A program made the translations under genes and the position numbers. Shown here one piece after another: positions 10,926 through 23,483 of a DNA stretch of 64,000 nt (position 1 is its first letter; each line of letters opens with the position of its first letter). Source of the stretch: Proteles cristata cristata (lineage: Eukaryota > Chordata > Mammalia > Carnivora > Hyaenidae); contig JAESUZ010000759.1 in the NCBI GenBank assembly GCA_017311185.1, positions 1-64,000 of the forward strand. Direction: 5' to 3'. The notes below the pieces were generated by a model, which was not told the origin of the DNA, ran no database searches, and worked only from the letters and a program-made list of their open reading frames with translations.

Positions 10926-11495
10926 GAAAAAAGATTCCCAAATACAAATACTCTATGCTAAGGTCAGCAAATGAGAGGACACGACCTGTTTTATGCTTCC
11001 AGCACTGTTTCAAGTTTTGTACTTTTATACAATTATATTTATAAAATTTCTTTAATACCAAAACTTCCATAATAAATATTACTGTTTTTGAGAGACTATC
11101 TTTTTTGGCCTTTACTAAAAATTCTTCTTATAGTACAGTTTGTTAAAACAAGAAGTTTCTTTGAACTGCAATCTCTATGGCACAGTCTTCACTAAGATTA
11201 AAGAGGTAAGATGCTACTCCTCCAAGGACTGAGATCTAGCACCAATCTTTAGAAGATTAAATTTTAATGGGACAGAATAATACCATTCCCAAGCACTCAA
11301 ACCATGGATGAGATATTCACTTTCACTGCTCTCAAATCATCATCTCAAAAAACTTACAGAAGATGAAGGAAGTTCACTCTTGTGGTTTCACACCATTATA
11401 AATAGAACACTTTCTTCCTTTGAAAAGCCATAACTACCTTGTGGGCCACTGTTTTTATTCTGATAATCCCTATCCAAATGTCCAAATGTACCTAC

Positions 11496-11622
11496 CTGGT
11501 GATTCAGGTATGCTTTCCACAGAAAATGTGCTGGGGTCATAATATGTAGCAGACTCTATTTCACCTTCATGAACAGATTCTGGTGATCCATAACGTTCGA
11601 CTGTTACAAGATCAACTTGATC
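11496..11622 (-). CDS. PASD1: PASD1 coding exon H
   Basis: 127 nt, phase 0 to 1. It encodes DQVDLVTVERYGSPESVHEG and ends in SVESIPESP, matching human DQIDIAEVEQYGPQENVHMF and LDTMPESP. Acceptor is ATTCCCAG|GATC, donor is CCAG|GTAGG. No domain is recognised; it is part of the linker between the PAS domain and the acidic repeat exon. Confidence 0.9.
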
Positions 11623-12508
11623 CTGGGAATTTCCAAAAGAGAAGACATTTCAATTTGGAGACAGAGATATATAAACAACGGGAAACACAGGAAGAACACA
11701 AACCTGGATACATTTCACATCACAATTTCCAACATTGCTTATGTCGATTGAATACCTAGACAAAAACACCATTAAAGAAGTCCTTAAAAAATAATGCTGG
11801 AAGGTAATAACAAGCAGAGATTATGGGTGCTACATGCTATACAGAGTCAAAACTGAGAAAATAAACACAGTATAGATGTGCTGAAAGCACAAACATAAGA
11901 AAAATGTGTGCGAATCAAAGGCCATGGCAAAAAATATATACACAGCTTTCAGAGGTGTTGATAGGATGCTGATGTGGCTGTAGGAGAAGGGTACCACCAC
12001 CAACAGGGCCATTTCTCCAGAGGTCCTGCACGTGCAGCCTGCACTGAGTGTAAGGAAAGGTCAGTTGCAGACTGCTTAACGACTACTTCTAATCTGCATT
12101 TAAGCCATGGAGTAGGCTTAAATGCAGATTAAAGTTGGAAGTATTATTAGTAAAAACATCTTTACTCTGTGTGCCAGTAGCACAGAGATGGAAATGGCCC
12201 TGGCAAGCTTCTAGTGCAACCTTCCTATTTGATAGTGTCAAAGAGGAGAAGGTCATACAGCAAGTCAGTAGCAGAATGAGAAATAGAATCCAATAACTCC
12301 AAACCCAGTGCTCTTTTAAGCCATTTCCTGCTTTAAACCGCATACATTATATTCCTAATTTAGTGATCCACTTCCACTTCCTTAATAACTGAGTCCTTTT
12401 TGAACAGTCTGCAGCTCATTGGTCATATGAAATGTAAGTGCCTAGTTTAGTGGAATATTTTACACCTCTGCTGAAAATTTTATTGTTTGGGTTTTTTGTT
12501 TTGTTATT

Positions 12509-12545
12509 TGGTGGTGGTGGTGGTGGTGGTGGTGGTGGTGGTGGT
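12509..12545. repeat. (GGT)n microsatellite
   Basis: About twelve uninterrupted GGT units; likely length-polymorphic. Confidence 0.95.
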
Positions 12546-13134
12546 TTTTGGACTGGATTAAGACAGAGATCTATGCCAATTTTTCTACAAGGAACCTGCT
12601 TGTTGGGACACACTGACCCAGATCAAATGCCAGCATTTGAACTCCAGGAAATTGCACAACCTCCCTGTTCAAGTGCACTGTGTTTTGTACTCCTTAAAAT
12701 AAGCAATATGTTGCTGGGGATGTGACAATCTTTTCATTATTTAGAAAGATATGCTGATGGGGTGGTAGTCACTGAGATGGGATATGACCTTTCTTTCTCT
12801 GTCCTCTTCTTTCTGCTTTTTATCACAGTCATATATCAATTTAATCACTAGCTCTCTGCTTCCTGGATGACTTTCAATAGAAATGTGCATACTTGGGTGT
12901 TGATTAATATGTCCATTTTTGTATGTTCATATGTTTTATTTAGCCTATTAACATAAATTACTAAGCTTAAATAAACTTAAAAGGACAGAATCACGTGCAG
13001 CAATGATAACTGGCCTGGAAAAAACAAAACAAAAAATTATTTTAAAAGCAAAAAGATCTAGTGAAGGGGAGCAGATTTGTCACCTGCAGGAAGCTGTGGC
13101 AACTGTAGGGCTCATTTGATTGTTTCCCATCTCT

Positions 13135-13706
13135 TAAGAGTCCCTGCAATAGAACTCCCCTATGACCCAGCAATAGCACTGCGAGGAATTACCCAAATTC
13201 CTAGGGGTGCTGATGCATAGGGGCACATGGACCCCAATGTTCATAGCAGCACTCTCCACAATAGCCAAAACATGGAAAGAGCCTAAGTGTCCACCAACAG
13301 ATGAATGGATCAAGAAGATGTGGTTTATCTATACCATGGAATACTACATGGCCATGAGAAACAATGAAATCTGGCCATGGGTAGCAACATGGATGGACCT
13401 TGAGGGTGTTATGCTGAGTGAAATAAGTCAGGCAGAGAAGGACAGATACCATATGTTTGCACGTATAGGAGTATTAGGAGGAACCTAACGAAGGACCGTG
13501 GGGGAGAAGAAGGGGTAAAATACTGGGGGAGAGGGAGGGAGGCAAACCATGAGATGCTCTTGAATTCCGGGAACAAACTAAGGACTAATGGGGGGTGGGG
13601 GAGAGGGGAAGGGGGGTGATGGGCATGGAGGAGGGCAGTTGTGGGGATAAGCACTGGGTATTATATGTAAACCAACTTGACAATAAACTATTTAAGGAAA
13701 AAAAAC
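13135..13706 (+). mobile_element. 5'-truncated carnivore L1 3' end
   Basis: Plus-strand L1 ORF2 C-terminus (MFIAALSTIAKTWKEPKCP, MEYYMAMRNNEIWPWVATWM, EISQAEKDRYHMF), then the GA-rich 3' UTR and the tail ACCAACTTGACAATAAACTATT. It lies about 95 bp upstream, on the plus-strand side, of PASD1 exon G. Confidence 0.92.
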
Positions 13707-13800
13707 CGTTTTTATGTTGGCAACATACATTAACTAAAAAAATCAATGTTACAGAGATAAGGTTTCATCCATTTGCCCTATGGTTCTCTTATGTACGTAC

Positions 13801-13873
13801 ATCTGAGGTAGTAGCAGCAGGTTCAGCAAACTGGGATTCCATTCTAGAACTTCTTATGTGGTCTTGAACACTT
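13801..13873 (-). CDS. PASD1: PASD1 coding exon G (Ala/Thr linker)
   Basis: 73 nt, phase 2 to 0. It encodes SQFAEPAATTSD, which matches human VYVEPAAAAAAAAISD; the human poly-alanine is reduced here to AATT. Acceptor is CTTTATAG|AAGTG, donor is GAT|GTACGT. The phase fit on both sides makes this short exon convincing despite low similarity. Confidence 0.85.
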
Positions 13874-15359
13874 CTATAAAGAGATGAAAAGAGAAATGAT
13901 ATGCACATCTCACTTGCCATTTAAATCTAAATTTTCTATTATACATTAAACATAAGGTTCAGAAAAGAACATTTTTAAATATATAACATCATCAATCTTT
14001 GAGGTGCTGCTATTCATACAGGAAAGGTTGCTGTGGACATTATCTATAAAGTAAATCATCATTAGAATGAAGTTTGCTTCAGGTTTCAATGCTTCTGGTT
14101 AACAGTGGTGAGCAATTCAAGCTAAAAAAAAAAAAAAACCACCAAGGTGTATGAGTGAATCTTAATTTTTAAACCAATTGAAATTACAAAAATAAATGCC
14201 TTCAGGCCAAATTTAATTTTGTTTCCTGTAATTAGAGAAGTTCTTTATTCTTTGGCTCATTAACAATTCATTTTTATCAAAATTAGAATTTCGATGCCCA
14301 AGGTGAGAATGGAACTTCCTGGCACTGGAGTCTAAGTACTAGTTTATTTTTTTTACCAAATGAGTGGACAGTGAGAGAGAAGGGGAGGGGGAAGAGAGAA
14401 TATGAATAAATGAAAATCTTGGTTTTAATATTCAAATTACTTTTTCAGCTTTAAAAATTTCCTGAGTATCTGTTATGGAAATGTATTTTGTTTTCAAGAG
14501 TTTTTCTTTTGCAGGCCCCATCACACGACTAAATGAGAAACTGGAGTCTGATAACAGATATGATAAGAAGCGTGTCCTTAGAGTAACAACACAGTGACAA
14601 AATGGTATCTGTGAAACCCTCTCAATTTATTCAGAAGGCAAGAAATTAACAAAATAACTGAAATTTTCTGCAAGGTTTCAAAAAGTCAATACTGATTATG
14701 GCTAAAATTTTTCCATTCATATTTCACAGGACTCAGCCAAAAAATCAATTGTACTTACATTATTTACTTTTAATGGTAGAAAACTAAGGAAAGTTTGAAA
14801 AAATATTTTGGATATCAAAACAGATAACATTTAGGAAGTATTAATTTAAATTGCATAAGACAACTACTTAATGAGTAAATTCAGTCATATTATGGGGCTA
14901 TAAAATGGTCACTATATATTTCTAAATGGTTTGACTTTTAGCATCAAGTAAGATAGAGTTACTTACAAATTTACCCTGACACCATTTAAAAATAAAATCC
15001 CTAAAAGATTATCATCTTTATTTTTTATTTTTTCAGTTTTTGACTAAATTTAGAAGCCCGTTTACTCTAACTGAATGTTTTCTTCTTAAGTGCATTTTGT
15101 CTTTTGGCTTCAACTAGGAGCAACTCTGACATCTGCATCTCAAGATATCTCCCTTAGATACAGAACCAAATATCCAGCTGCCTTTAGGACATGCAGTCTA
15201 AATGTTTAGCATTAGACACCTTAACTTCAAGTGGTCTAATTAGACTACTCTTCCTCTTCCTCCTCCTCCTCCTTCTCTTCCAGTGTCTCCTCTATTGGTG
15301 ACAAGAGCCACCCTCTGCCCAGTCACTCAAGACTAAAACCTCCAGGCATCTTTGACTCT

Positions 15360-15545
15360 TCACTAATTCTCTACTGTCTTCTGTGTGAAAGTTTGTTAGT
15401 AACTTTCTGTCCACCTTTTCTACTTGGCAATTTCTCGAAGGCAGTGCATATGCATTAAACCTCTTGCATTCCCAGCACCTAGCACAATGCAGAGCACTTA
15501 CTAGGTGCTTCATGAATATTTTCTGAGTGAATAAAGAAAGAAACA
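15360..15545 (+). mobile_element. L2 3'-end fossil
   Basis: Contains CCCAGCACCTAGCACAATGCAGAGCA...AGGTGCTTCATGAATATTTTCTGAGTGAATAAA, the diagnostic L2 3' terminus, diverged. Confidence 0.7.
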
Positions 15546-15686
15546 ATCTGAGTAGCCAACTCAATTGAAATATTTGCACATTCCTCACCCCAGATCTGCT
15601 TGGCTTGAAGTAATTACTTTCAAGAACAAACTGAGGCTTCCATCTGTTCCTTAAAAGCAATTTAAGGTCACGCTTCTGAATAATAC

Positions 15687-15890
15687 TTTTTTTTTTTTTT
15701 AACTTTGAGAGAGAGAGTGTGAGCACGCGATCAGGGGAGAGGGTCAGAGGACGGGAGAGAGAGAGAATTCCATGCAGGCTCCACAGTCAGCACAGCCTAA
15801 CATAGGGCTCAATCTCATGACCCTGGGATCATGACTTGAGCCGAATTCAAGAGTGAGATGTTCAGCCAACTGAGCCACTCAGGCTTCCCA
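15687..15890 (-). mobile_element. Older carnivore SINE
   Basis: Reverse SINE, diverged: AACTTTGAGAGAGAGAGTGTG at the tail side, AGCCAACTGAGCCACTCAGG at the head side. Confidence 0.85.
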
Positions 15891-15939
15891 ACAGTAAATA
15901 TCTTTATACCTGAGATAAACAGCATGTGAATGAATATAT

Positions 15940-16135
15940 TGCTGCACTATCCCATATGACAGCCATTCACCACATGTGGCTACATTAAAATCAAAATTAA
16001 AGAAAAATTAAAATTTATGCCTTCAGTCACAGCAGCCACATTTCAAGTGTGCAGTAGGCACATGTAACTAGTGGCTATGGTATTACATTTTACGAACATT
16101 TCTGTTATCAAAAAAGTTCTATTGGACAGTGCTAT
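15940..16135. mobile_element. hAT-Charlie-type DNA transposon fossil (non-autonomous)
   Basis: Palindromic organisation: CACTATCCCATATGACAGCC... ACCACATGTGGCTAC and CAGCCACATTTCAAG ... GTTCTATTGGACAGTGCTAT. This is the common mammalian MER-type element with CACTGTCCAATAGAAC ends. I do not assign a subfamily. Confidence 0.7.
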
Positions 16136-16525
16136 ATAAAAGGATGCAGTGAGTTTTGCTGTACAAGACACTGACTTTGACAACAAAACATCATGAAGTG
16201 ATTATGATTTGCTTCAAATCCACTGGCTTGGATATCAAGAATGTAATAGTTTTCCAAATTCTTCCATGAATTTATATTTCATGCTTCTCTCTACATCAGT
16301 ATGGATGGCAAACTTCTGACTTATAATCAGAATGTAAAAGTTACAAATAAGCACTTACATTGCTTCAAAAAGCATTAAAGAATACTTCATTCCTAACTAG
16401 TCTGTACATGGGAATAATAATTCAGGCTCAGGGTAGGAGGTGTAACAGAGGGTTTGCAGCCATAAAAACACTGCTTGCCTTCAGTTAGGAGCAGTTAATA
16501 TAGACAGAACTTTCATTTTTCAAAT

Positions 16526-16730
16526 TTCTTTAACATTTATTCATTTTTTAAAAGAGAGATAGAGTAAAAATGAGGGAAGGGCAGAGAGAGAGGGAGACAG
16601 AGAATCCGAAGCAGGCTCCAGGCTCTGAGCTGTCAGTACAGAGCTTGACACAGGGTTCGATTCACAAACAGTGAGATCATGACCTGAGCTGAAGTCGGAC
16701 GCTTAACTGACTGAGCCACCGAGGTGCCCC
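16526..16730 (-). mobile_element. Feliform SINE with 20-bp target duplication
   Basis: Reverse SINE flanked by a perfect 20-bp duplication AGAACTTTCATTTTTCAAAT at 16506-16525 and 16731-16750. Confidence 0.95.
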
Positions 16731-17534
16731 AGAACTTTCATTTTTCAAATCATATCAGTTTATTTTCAAAAAGAAAAAAATGACCAAAGAACACTCTGCT
16801 AGATGTATTTACATGGAAAAATACCTTCTAATATTATGAAGAAAAGTACCTCTGTATCAGTATGTAAAAGCTCAAAATGTTACTCTTAAATTGAGCCCTG
16901 AATGTTTCTTACTCTATTTTAAATCTTTACCAAGGTTTGATATTCATTGGTAAAGCACTCAATGCTGCTGAATTACTTTAATGCAAGGTTGTTCTTGGCT
17001 CACAAAAAATCTATTTCTACTTGCTATATAAATGAAACTATAGATAAGAAAAACATGTCCAATGAATATTGGCCCTTTATAAATCAATGCAGTATAAACT
17101 AAGGTGTATATTGAACAGTTGTGGCAGTCAGGAAACTGATTACAGTAAAATATAATCTTGAAGGTCTCTCCTTCTTTAACTTAACAGTTTTTTCCTTCTT
17201 GGTTGCAGGTTGTGATCAAAGTTTAAGAAAATAATTTTCAAGATTACTTTCACAAAAGTTAGTCCATAGGTTCATAGCAGAAACCTGCTACCACTCCATG
17301 TCTGAAATGAGGAATCTTAGGTCAAGGTGCAGGCATCCACTTTTCCCTTAGACCCAACTGCATCTCAGCTATCCTTGACAACTGGATTGGTACTGGCATC
17401 TCCAAAGTCTACCTCTCTCCAAGTCACTATTCTTTTAAGTGGTTCCCTAGGGATAATGCCTGACACAGCTTCCTATTTTTCCCATTCCCTATTTTCACCA
17501 TTGTGTCTAATATTCCAGAACTACCAAGTTGACA

Positions 17535-17780
17535 GAATTTGAGGTTGCACAGACTTGGGCTCAAACCTTAGCTCATACTTCCTAGCTGTGAGTCTTAGAG
17601 CAAGTCTTTTAGCTTCCCTGAGCCCCAGCTTCTGACTGTTTAAAGTGAGACTCATAGTATGTACCTTGTATCATTCTTGTAAAGATAAATTAACATTTAG
17701 ACAAAGTGCTTTGTAATCTGTATAGTACAACGTGATCATTTCAAATGCCCTCATTAATCCTTCTGATTGCTTCATTCCTT
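17535..17780 (+). mobile_element. MIR SINE fossil
   Basis: Core pattern CAGACTTGGGCTCAAACCTTAG...CCTAGCTGTGAGTCTTAGAGCAAGTC...TTCCCTGAGCCCCAGC, characteristic of MIR. Confidence 0.75.
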
Positions 17781-18149
17781 TAAGTTATTCTCCTCTTAAA
17801 TATATGATTTAGGATGTATAAGACTGTAATTTGCTCTGAAATGATTCTTTTGTGATTTAAATTCTCTCTCCTAAAAATGTGCTTCACAAAGATGAGTTCT
17901 GCATATGTTATCCGTTGCTCTATTCCTTCGGATCCAAGAAGCAGACTCTACTGTGTTAAGATAAGCATAATGGGGGTCAACAGTTGCTATTGTTATTGAT
18001 CACCTAGACCCTTACTCCTTTGGGCAAGGGGTCGAGGAGGAAGAGAGGTGCTATATGGCTATACAGCTCTCTATAGAATGCACACTTGTAAAGAGCCCCT
18101 AAATGAACGGACAATCTGATCCTTATTAATAGAAAATAACTACCCTGAT

Positions 18150-18433
18150 GAGCACTGAGTGTTATGTGGAAACTAATTTGACAATAAACTATTTGTAAAA
18201 AATAAATAAATAAATAAACATTTAAAAAATGTTAAAGTGAACCTGTCCTTAGGTACATTCCCACCATCAAATGAGAAGAAATGGTGGGTTTGCCATGCCT
18301 GGTGGTGGAGACCAATTTTCCAGGCTGGGAATGAGGGAGGTAGGGCTCTGTGGTGGTAGGCATGGGACAGGAAGGCATCCCCAGAAATGGCAGTTCTGCT
18401 CTGTTAAATAAATAAATAAATAAATAAATAAAA
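18150..18433 (+). mobile_element. Short L1 3' end with 3'-transduced flank
   Basis: 18150-18212 is the extreme L1 3' end (GAGCACTGAGTGTTATGTGG... GACAATAAACTATT) and a weak A/TAAA tail. 18213-18405 is non-L1 sequence. 18406-18433 is a second (TAAA)n tail. The whole is flanked by a perfect 19-bp duplication AGAAAATAACTACCCTGAT at 18131-18149 and 18434-18452. This is the signature of read-through past the L1 poly(A) signal. Confidence 0.85.
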
Positions 18434-18699
18434 AGAAAATAACTACCCTGATTTTTAAATATTTTTTCTGTCACCGTAATAATATTCTTTTAGTAAATAA
18501 GTTACTGGAGAATATCATCTTAATAGACTTACATTATTTGAAGATAGAATTAGTTTATTTTGAGAAAGTCATCCAAAGGCAGATAGGCGAAAGGGACGAT
18601 TTTGATCAGTTGAGGAAATCAGTAATTTGAAGTGAGTGCTCCATCACCACCCTCAGTTTATAATCTTTACTCCTTACCCACCACCAATCATTTCACCTC

Positions 18700-18915
18700 T
18701 GACTGTAGGGGAGATACTACTATTTACTGAGTTCCTACCATGTGGTAGGTATCTTACACATATCTCTTTGGATCCTAAAATAACTCAATAGCATGTGTTT
18801 TATTATCATCCCCACTTTACAGATGAGGGAGATAAGGCTCCACAAGGTGAATACTATAGGAGGTTATGATAAATGACAAAGTCTGAATATAAACCCAGTC
18901 TGCTAAATCCTTATA
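18700..18915 (+). mobile_element. MIR SINE fossil
   Basis: ATTTACTGAGTTCCTACCATGTGGTAGGTATCTTACACA ... CCCACTTTACAGATGAGGGAGATAAGGCTC is the MIR core and 3' half. Confidence 0.85.
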
Positions 18916-19249
18916 CCAGTGAGGGTAATAGTTAGGTCACCACCATTAGGGTTAAAAGAAACAATTTGCCATCTCAAAATATGCCTCTTTGTCACAAGGA
19001 TTATCCTGAGTTAGTTATTTTTTTTAGAATGTGAACAGCACCCGATGCATTTTAGCCTTGATTTATTTTTGAATAGGGAAAAGAAGAGACAGGGCATAAG
19101 CTAGTAAGAGGTACATAAAGGAAATGAAAAACGAAACAAAACAAAACCCCATGCATGGTGTCGACACACACAGATCTCCTAGACTACACTGGTGCAGCTC
19201 TGAGATCCAGCAACAAGGAATTCCAAATTCTCAGGATCTTGGAAACTTG

Positions 19250-19740
19250 GGGCCAGCAATCCTTATTGCACTGCTTCTTCCAGTTCAGAAGTCCTGCCTA
19301 ACGTCATGAAATAAACCTGACTGCGCAACCAGACTGAACAGAGGCAAAGAAGATCTTGTCTTTGAGCCCTTTTGTGCATAAACACATCATCTAGATAACT
19401 AGTTCCCACTATGGATATTTATGCCCTTTTCTCCCCAGCCCATCATCTAGTTGGATCAAATATATTTTACAGATGTTGGCATCTCTTTCCACTGCAGAGC
19501 CACATCCTTGGTGATTCTTCCATAGATGCGCACATAAACCCCTTCATCTTTATAGCACACCAGAAGCTTCATGCCATCTCTGTTGGGGAGGATATGGATT
19601 GAATGGGGTTTGATAATACATTGGATCATAGAGTGTGGACTCTTTCTTACAGGTGTTGGTAGATAAATGTCATAAACTGATCCTGAATCCACATCAACAG
19701 CATGGAATCCAGCACAACTTTGCCAATTTTCCCAAAATGT
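19250..19740 (-). pseudogene. Processed retrocopy fragment of a MAP4K4-type (STE20) kinase, citron-homology domain
   Basis: Minus-strand frame contains [40 protein letters not shown] and [13 protein letters not shown]. These match the C-terminal citron-homology domain of MAP4K4/TNIK/MINK1, nearest MAP4K4 ([34 protein letters not shown]). The copy crosses several parental codon positions without introns, then carries in-frame stops after TSVKYI (about 19456). Similarity resumes with MGWGEKG and [11 protein letters not shown] and ends near the parental C-terminus (YFMTLGRTS). It is 5'-truncated near 19740 and inactive. It sits in the PASD1 intron between exons G and F. Boundaries are approximate. 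Confidence 0.85.
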
Positions 19741-20436
19741 AGATCTTGTAAGTGTCAAAGTTCAGTGATTTAGAGTAAATTGAAAGGTTTTTAACAGTTC
19801 TTGAAGATACCTGGAATATGTTGCTTGGTCAGTTTTTTAATTAGCACTTTAAAGAAGGTTCCATGTGTTTGTACTCCAGCTCCCTACTGCTGTAGCTGCA
19901 TGGAGCAGGCAATAAGAAGAGAAAATTTGTATTGGGAAAAATAAATGAAGGAGAGCCAACAGTCCAGCACATCGTCATGTTGGGTTGAGAGGGAAATTGT
20001 GTCCATGAGACAAGGGCATCAGGAGCCAAGTCAGCGCCTGAAGGTTCCAGAATTCTGAAACCTTTACCTTCTATTACAGACTTGACCTCTAGAAATCCAT
20101 TGCACTGTAAATTTTATGAATAGTTTGAGAAAACAGGTTTTGGTACATCAGTACATTTGGCCAATTTGGAAATTAGGTTCCTCTGATTTATTTGTCATTT
20201 AGCCAAATGGTCTGTTGGGAAGTCTTGCATTTGAAAGAAGTCATGATGAGCTCCAGGTGAATTCATAAAACAACACAAATTCTTGGAAATCTTTTGGCCA
20301 AATGATCACTTTTTCCAGTGGCCAAATTGCCAAAACTCAATTCATTCTAAACTAATCCATCGAATGACCAATTTACAAAATTTATCCAAATGTATTGCCT
20401 CATCAAAAAGCATGTCTTAAGAAATATGCTTTTTGA

Positions 20437-20649
20437 GGGGTGCCTGGGTGGCTCAGTCAATTAAGCATCTGACTTCAGCTCAGGTCATGATCTCACAGCT
20501 CATGAGATCGAGCCTCACATCAGGCTCTGTGCTGACAGCTCGGAGTCTGGAGCCTGCTTTGGATTCTGTGTCTCCCTCTTTCTCTGCCCCATCCCTGCTC
20601 ACACTCTGTCTCTCTCTCTCAAAAATAAATAATAAAAACTAAAAAAAAA
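20437..20649 (+). mobile_element. Feliform SINE
   Basis: Head GGGTGCCTGGGTGGCTCAGTC and tail CAAAAATAAATAATAAAAACT. Flanked by a perfect 18-bp duplication AAGAAATATGCTTTTTGA at 20419-20436 and 20650-20667. Confidence 0.95.
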
Positions 20650-21734
20650 AAGAAATATGCTTTTTGAATATATTCTAAGTGTTGATAAACAGTTTTCTGA
20701 AAAGGAGCAGATAGTAAATATTTTAGGCTTTACAGGCTATATAAAGTATAGCATATTCTTTTGTTTTATAACTTTTTACAAAAGCAAAAATCATTCCTAC
20801 CTCATACAAAAGCATGGTGCTTCCAGTTTTAGCAAAAGGTTGTAGTTTGGACCCATTATATATTAAAATAATTTATATATTTTGATATGAATATATTATT
20901 CTTGATCATATGCAGTGGCTACATTCTTAAATATAGTGAATGGGTATATTCTTGTTAATCAGCATTTAAAGGAGTATTCAATTTGTTAGAAGTTAAAAGT
21001 TATAGAAAGTTTACCATTCTTATGAATAGCAATGGTATTTATTCTAGGATTTCATATGAAAAACTTTTAGGTTATTTTAGTGTAGCATTAATCCTATTTT
21101 TTCTATTTTTTCAATGATCTAGCATGTTTTCAGATTTTATCACCACAGACTCATTTGCCAACTTTGCCCAAGTTGGCTTTTGGCAAATTTGATGTCAATA
21201 AATTCACTTGGTGAATCAGTCTGCTCCCATCCTGGAAAGCAGAGGCTTTCCAAAAGAAAAATCAAGAAACAGCCAGGAGTGGGGCAAGTTCACATCCTTT
21301 CTGGAAAGAATGGAGAGCATAGTAGTGTTTACAAGACTATTTGGCAGAGTTGATAAAAACACATACTCATTTGTGGTTCACTCTGTGGAGGATTTTCATA
21401 GTTTAGCTTGTGGTGTGACTATAAAGAAATGGAATTGATTTTAACATGTGGTCAATTAATTTACAGGATACATGCTATAATAATAAAAACAAAGTCATAC
21501 CAAATATGTGGTATCACTGTGGCCTGGCAAAGTCAAGCCATTTCCAGCTGGAGTTGAGCAAAACTAAAGATTATTTAACCTCTACTACTCCCTTGTAGAG
21601 GAGGAAAAGTAAGTTTTCCTCCCTTTCCAGGTTCTTGGCTGAGATGCCCTGTAATAAAAGAGAGACTGACAGGAGAGAAACAGAAGTTTAACGGCAATTA
21701 TACCTCCTATATATGCATATGGGGAGAGACCCAG

Positions 21735-23068
21735 GAAAACTGATAAACTCACAAATGTATGGCTAACTAATCTTTGACAAAGTGGGGAAGAGCATCCAAT
21801 GGAAAGAAGACAGCCTTTTTAACCGACGGTGCTGGGAGAGCTGGACAGCAACATGCAGAAGAATGAAACTACATCACTTTCTCACACCATGCACAAAAAT
21901 AAACTCAAAATGGATAAAGGACCTGAATGTGAGACAGGAAACCATCAAAACCCTAGAGGAGAAAGCCGGAAACAACCTCCTTGACCTCAACCGCAGCAAT
22001 TTCTTACCTGACTTACATTTTGCTCTTGATGTAAAAGCATTTTGCAAAATGAACTATTGGGACCTCATCAAGATTAAAAGCTTCTGCACGGCAAAGGAAA
22101 CAATCCATAAAACTAATAGGCAACCGATGGAATGGGAAAAGATATTTGCAAATGACATATCAGATAAAGGGCTAGTATCCAAAATCTATAAGGAACTCAC
22201 CAAACTCCATACCTGAGAAACAAACAATCCAGTGAAGAAATAGGCAGAAGATATGAACAGACACTTCTCCAAAGAGGACATCCAGATGGCCAACACACAC
22301 ATGAAACGATGCTCAGCATCCCTCCTATCAGGGAAATACAAATCAAAACCACACTGAGGTACCACCTCACGCCAGTCAGAGTGGCTAAAATGAGCAAATC
22401 AGAGGACTCTAGATGCTGGCGAGGATGTGGAGACACGGGCACCCTCCTGCACTGTTGGTGGGAATGTAAACTGGGGCAGCCCCTCTGGAAAACAGTGTGG
22501 AGGTTCCTCAGGAAACTAACAATAGAACTCCCCTAGGACCCAGCAATAGCACTGCTAGGGATTTACCCAAGGGATACAGAAATGCTGATGCATAGGAGCA
22601 CATGTACCCTAATGTTCATAGCAGCACTCTCCACAATAGCTAAAACATGGAAAGAGCCTAAGTGTCCATCAACAGATGAATGGATCAAGAAAATGTGGTT
22701 TACCTATACCATGGAATACTACATGGCAATGAGAAACAATGAAGTCTGGCCATGTGTAGCAACATGGATGGACCTTGAGGGTGTTATGCTGAGCAAAATA
22801 AGTCAGGCAGAGAAGGACAAATACCATATGTCTGCATGTATAGGAGGATTAGGAGGAACTTAACAGCGGACCATGGGGGAGAAGAAGGGGGGAAATGGTG
22901 GGGGAAAGGGAGAGAGGCAAACCATGAGAGACTCTTGAATGCTGAGAAACAAACTGAGGACTGATGGATGTGGGGGGGAGGGGAGAGATGGGCATGGAGA
23001 AGGGCACTTGTGGGGATGAGCACTGGGTGTTATATGGAAACCAACTTGACATTAAACTATTTTTTAAA
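21735..23068 (+). mobile_element. 5'-truncated carnivore L1 (ORF2 C-terminus and 3' UTR)
   Basis: Longest L1 in the window. ORF2 reads almost open from MGKSIQWKEDSLFNRRC through [37 protein letters not shown], a stop, [20 protein letters not shown], and MFIAALSTIAKTWKEPKCPS. The 3' UTR (GA-rich, ACCATGAGAGACTCTTGAATGC) and tail AACTTGACATTAAACTATT follow. The endonuclease and RT catalytic domains are absent, so it is inactive. Confidence 0.93.
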
Positions 23069-23268
23069 AAAAGGTAAAAATAAAGGCAAAAAAACTGGCA
23101 ATAATTTAAGTACCCAGTAATAGGGGGAAAAAAAGAAAAACGTTTTATGATATGTCTTCACTGTATATTAAAGCACTGACAACCTAAGTGTTGGCTGTGT
23201 AAATATGAGAAATAATTTTAAATTTGGCCTCATTTTTTTCATTCTCTGTATCAGCCCCATTACTTTTT

Positions 23269-23483
23269 TTTTTTTTAATATTTTTATTTATTTCTAGGAG
23301 AGAGAGAGACAGCGTGAGCAGGGGAGGGTCAGAGAGAGAGGGAGACACAGACTCAGAAACAGGCTCCAGGCTCTGAGCTGGCAGTCAGCACAGAGCCCGA
23401 CGCGGGGCTCGAACCCACGAACCGCGAAATCATGACCTAAGCGAAAGTCGGACGCTCAACCGACCAAGCCACCCAGGCGCCCC
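23269..23483 (-). mobile_element. Young feliform SINE
   Basis: Reverse full-length SINE with duplications TCAGCCCCATTACTTTTT at 23251-23268 and from 23484. Confidence 0.95.

Noticed and set aside
15292..15726. 144-codon minus open frame
   Set aside because: Runs from a SINE tail into an L2 end; no splice sites or similarity of its own.
22197..22442. Minus-strand open frame over the L1 at 21735-23068
   Set aside because: Shadow of L1 ORF2, which reads on the plus strand.
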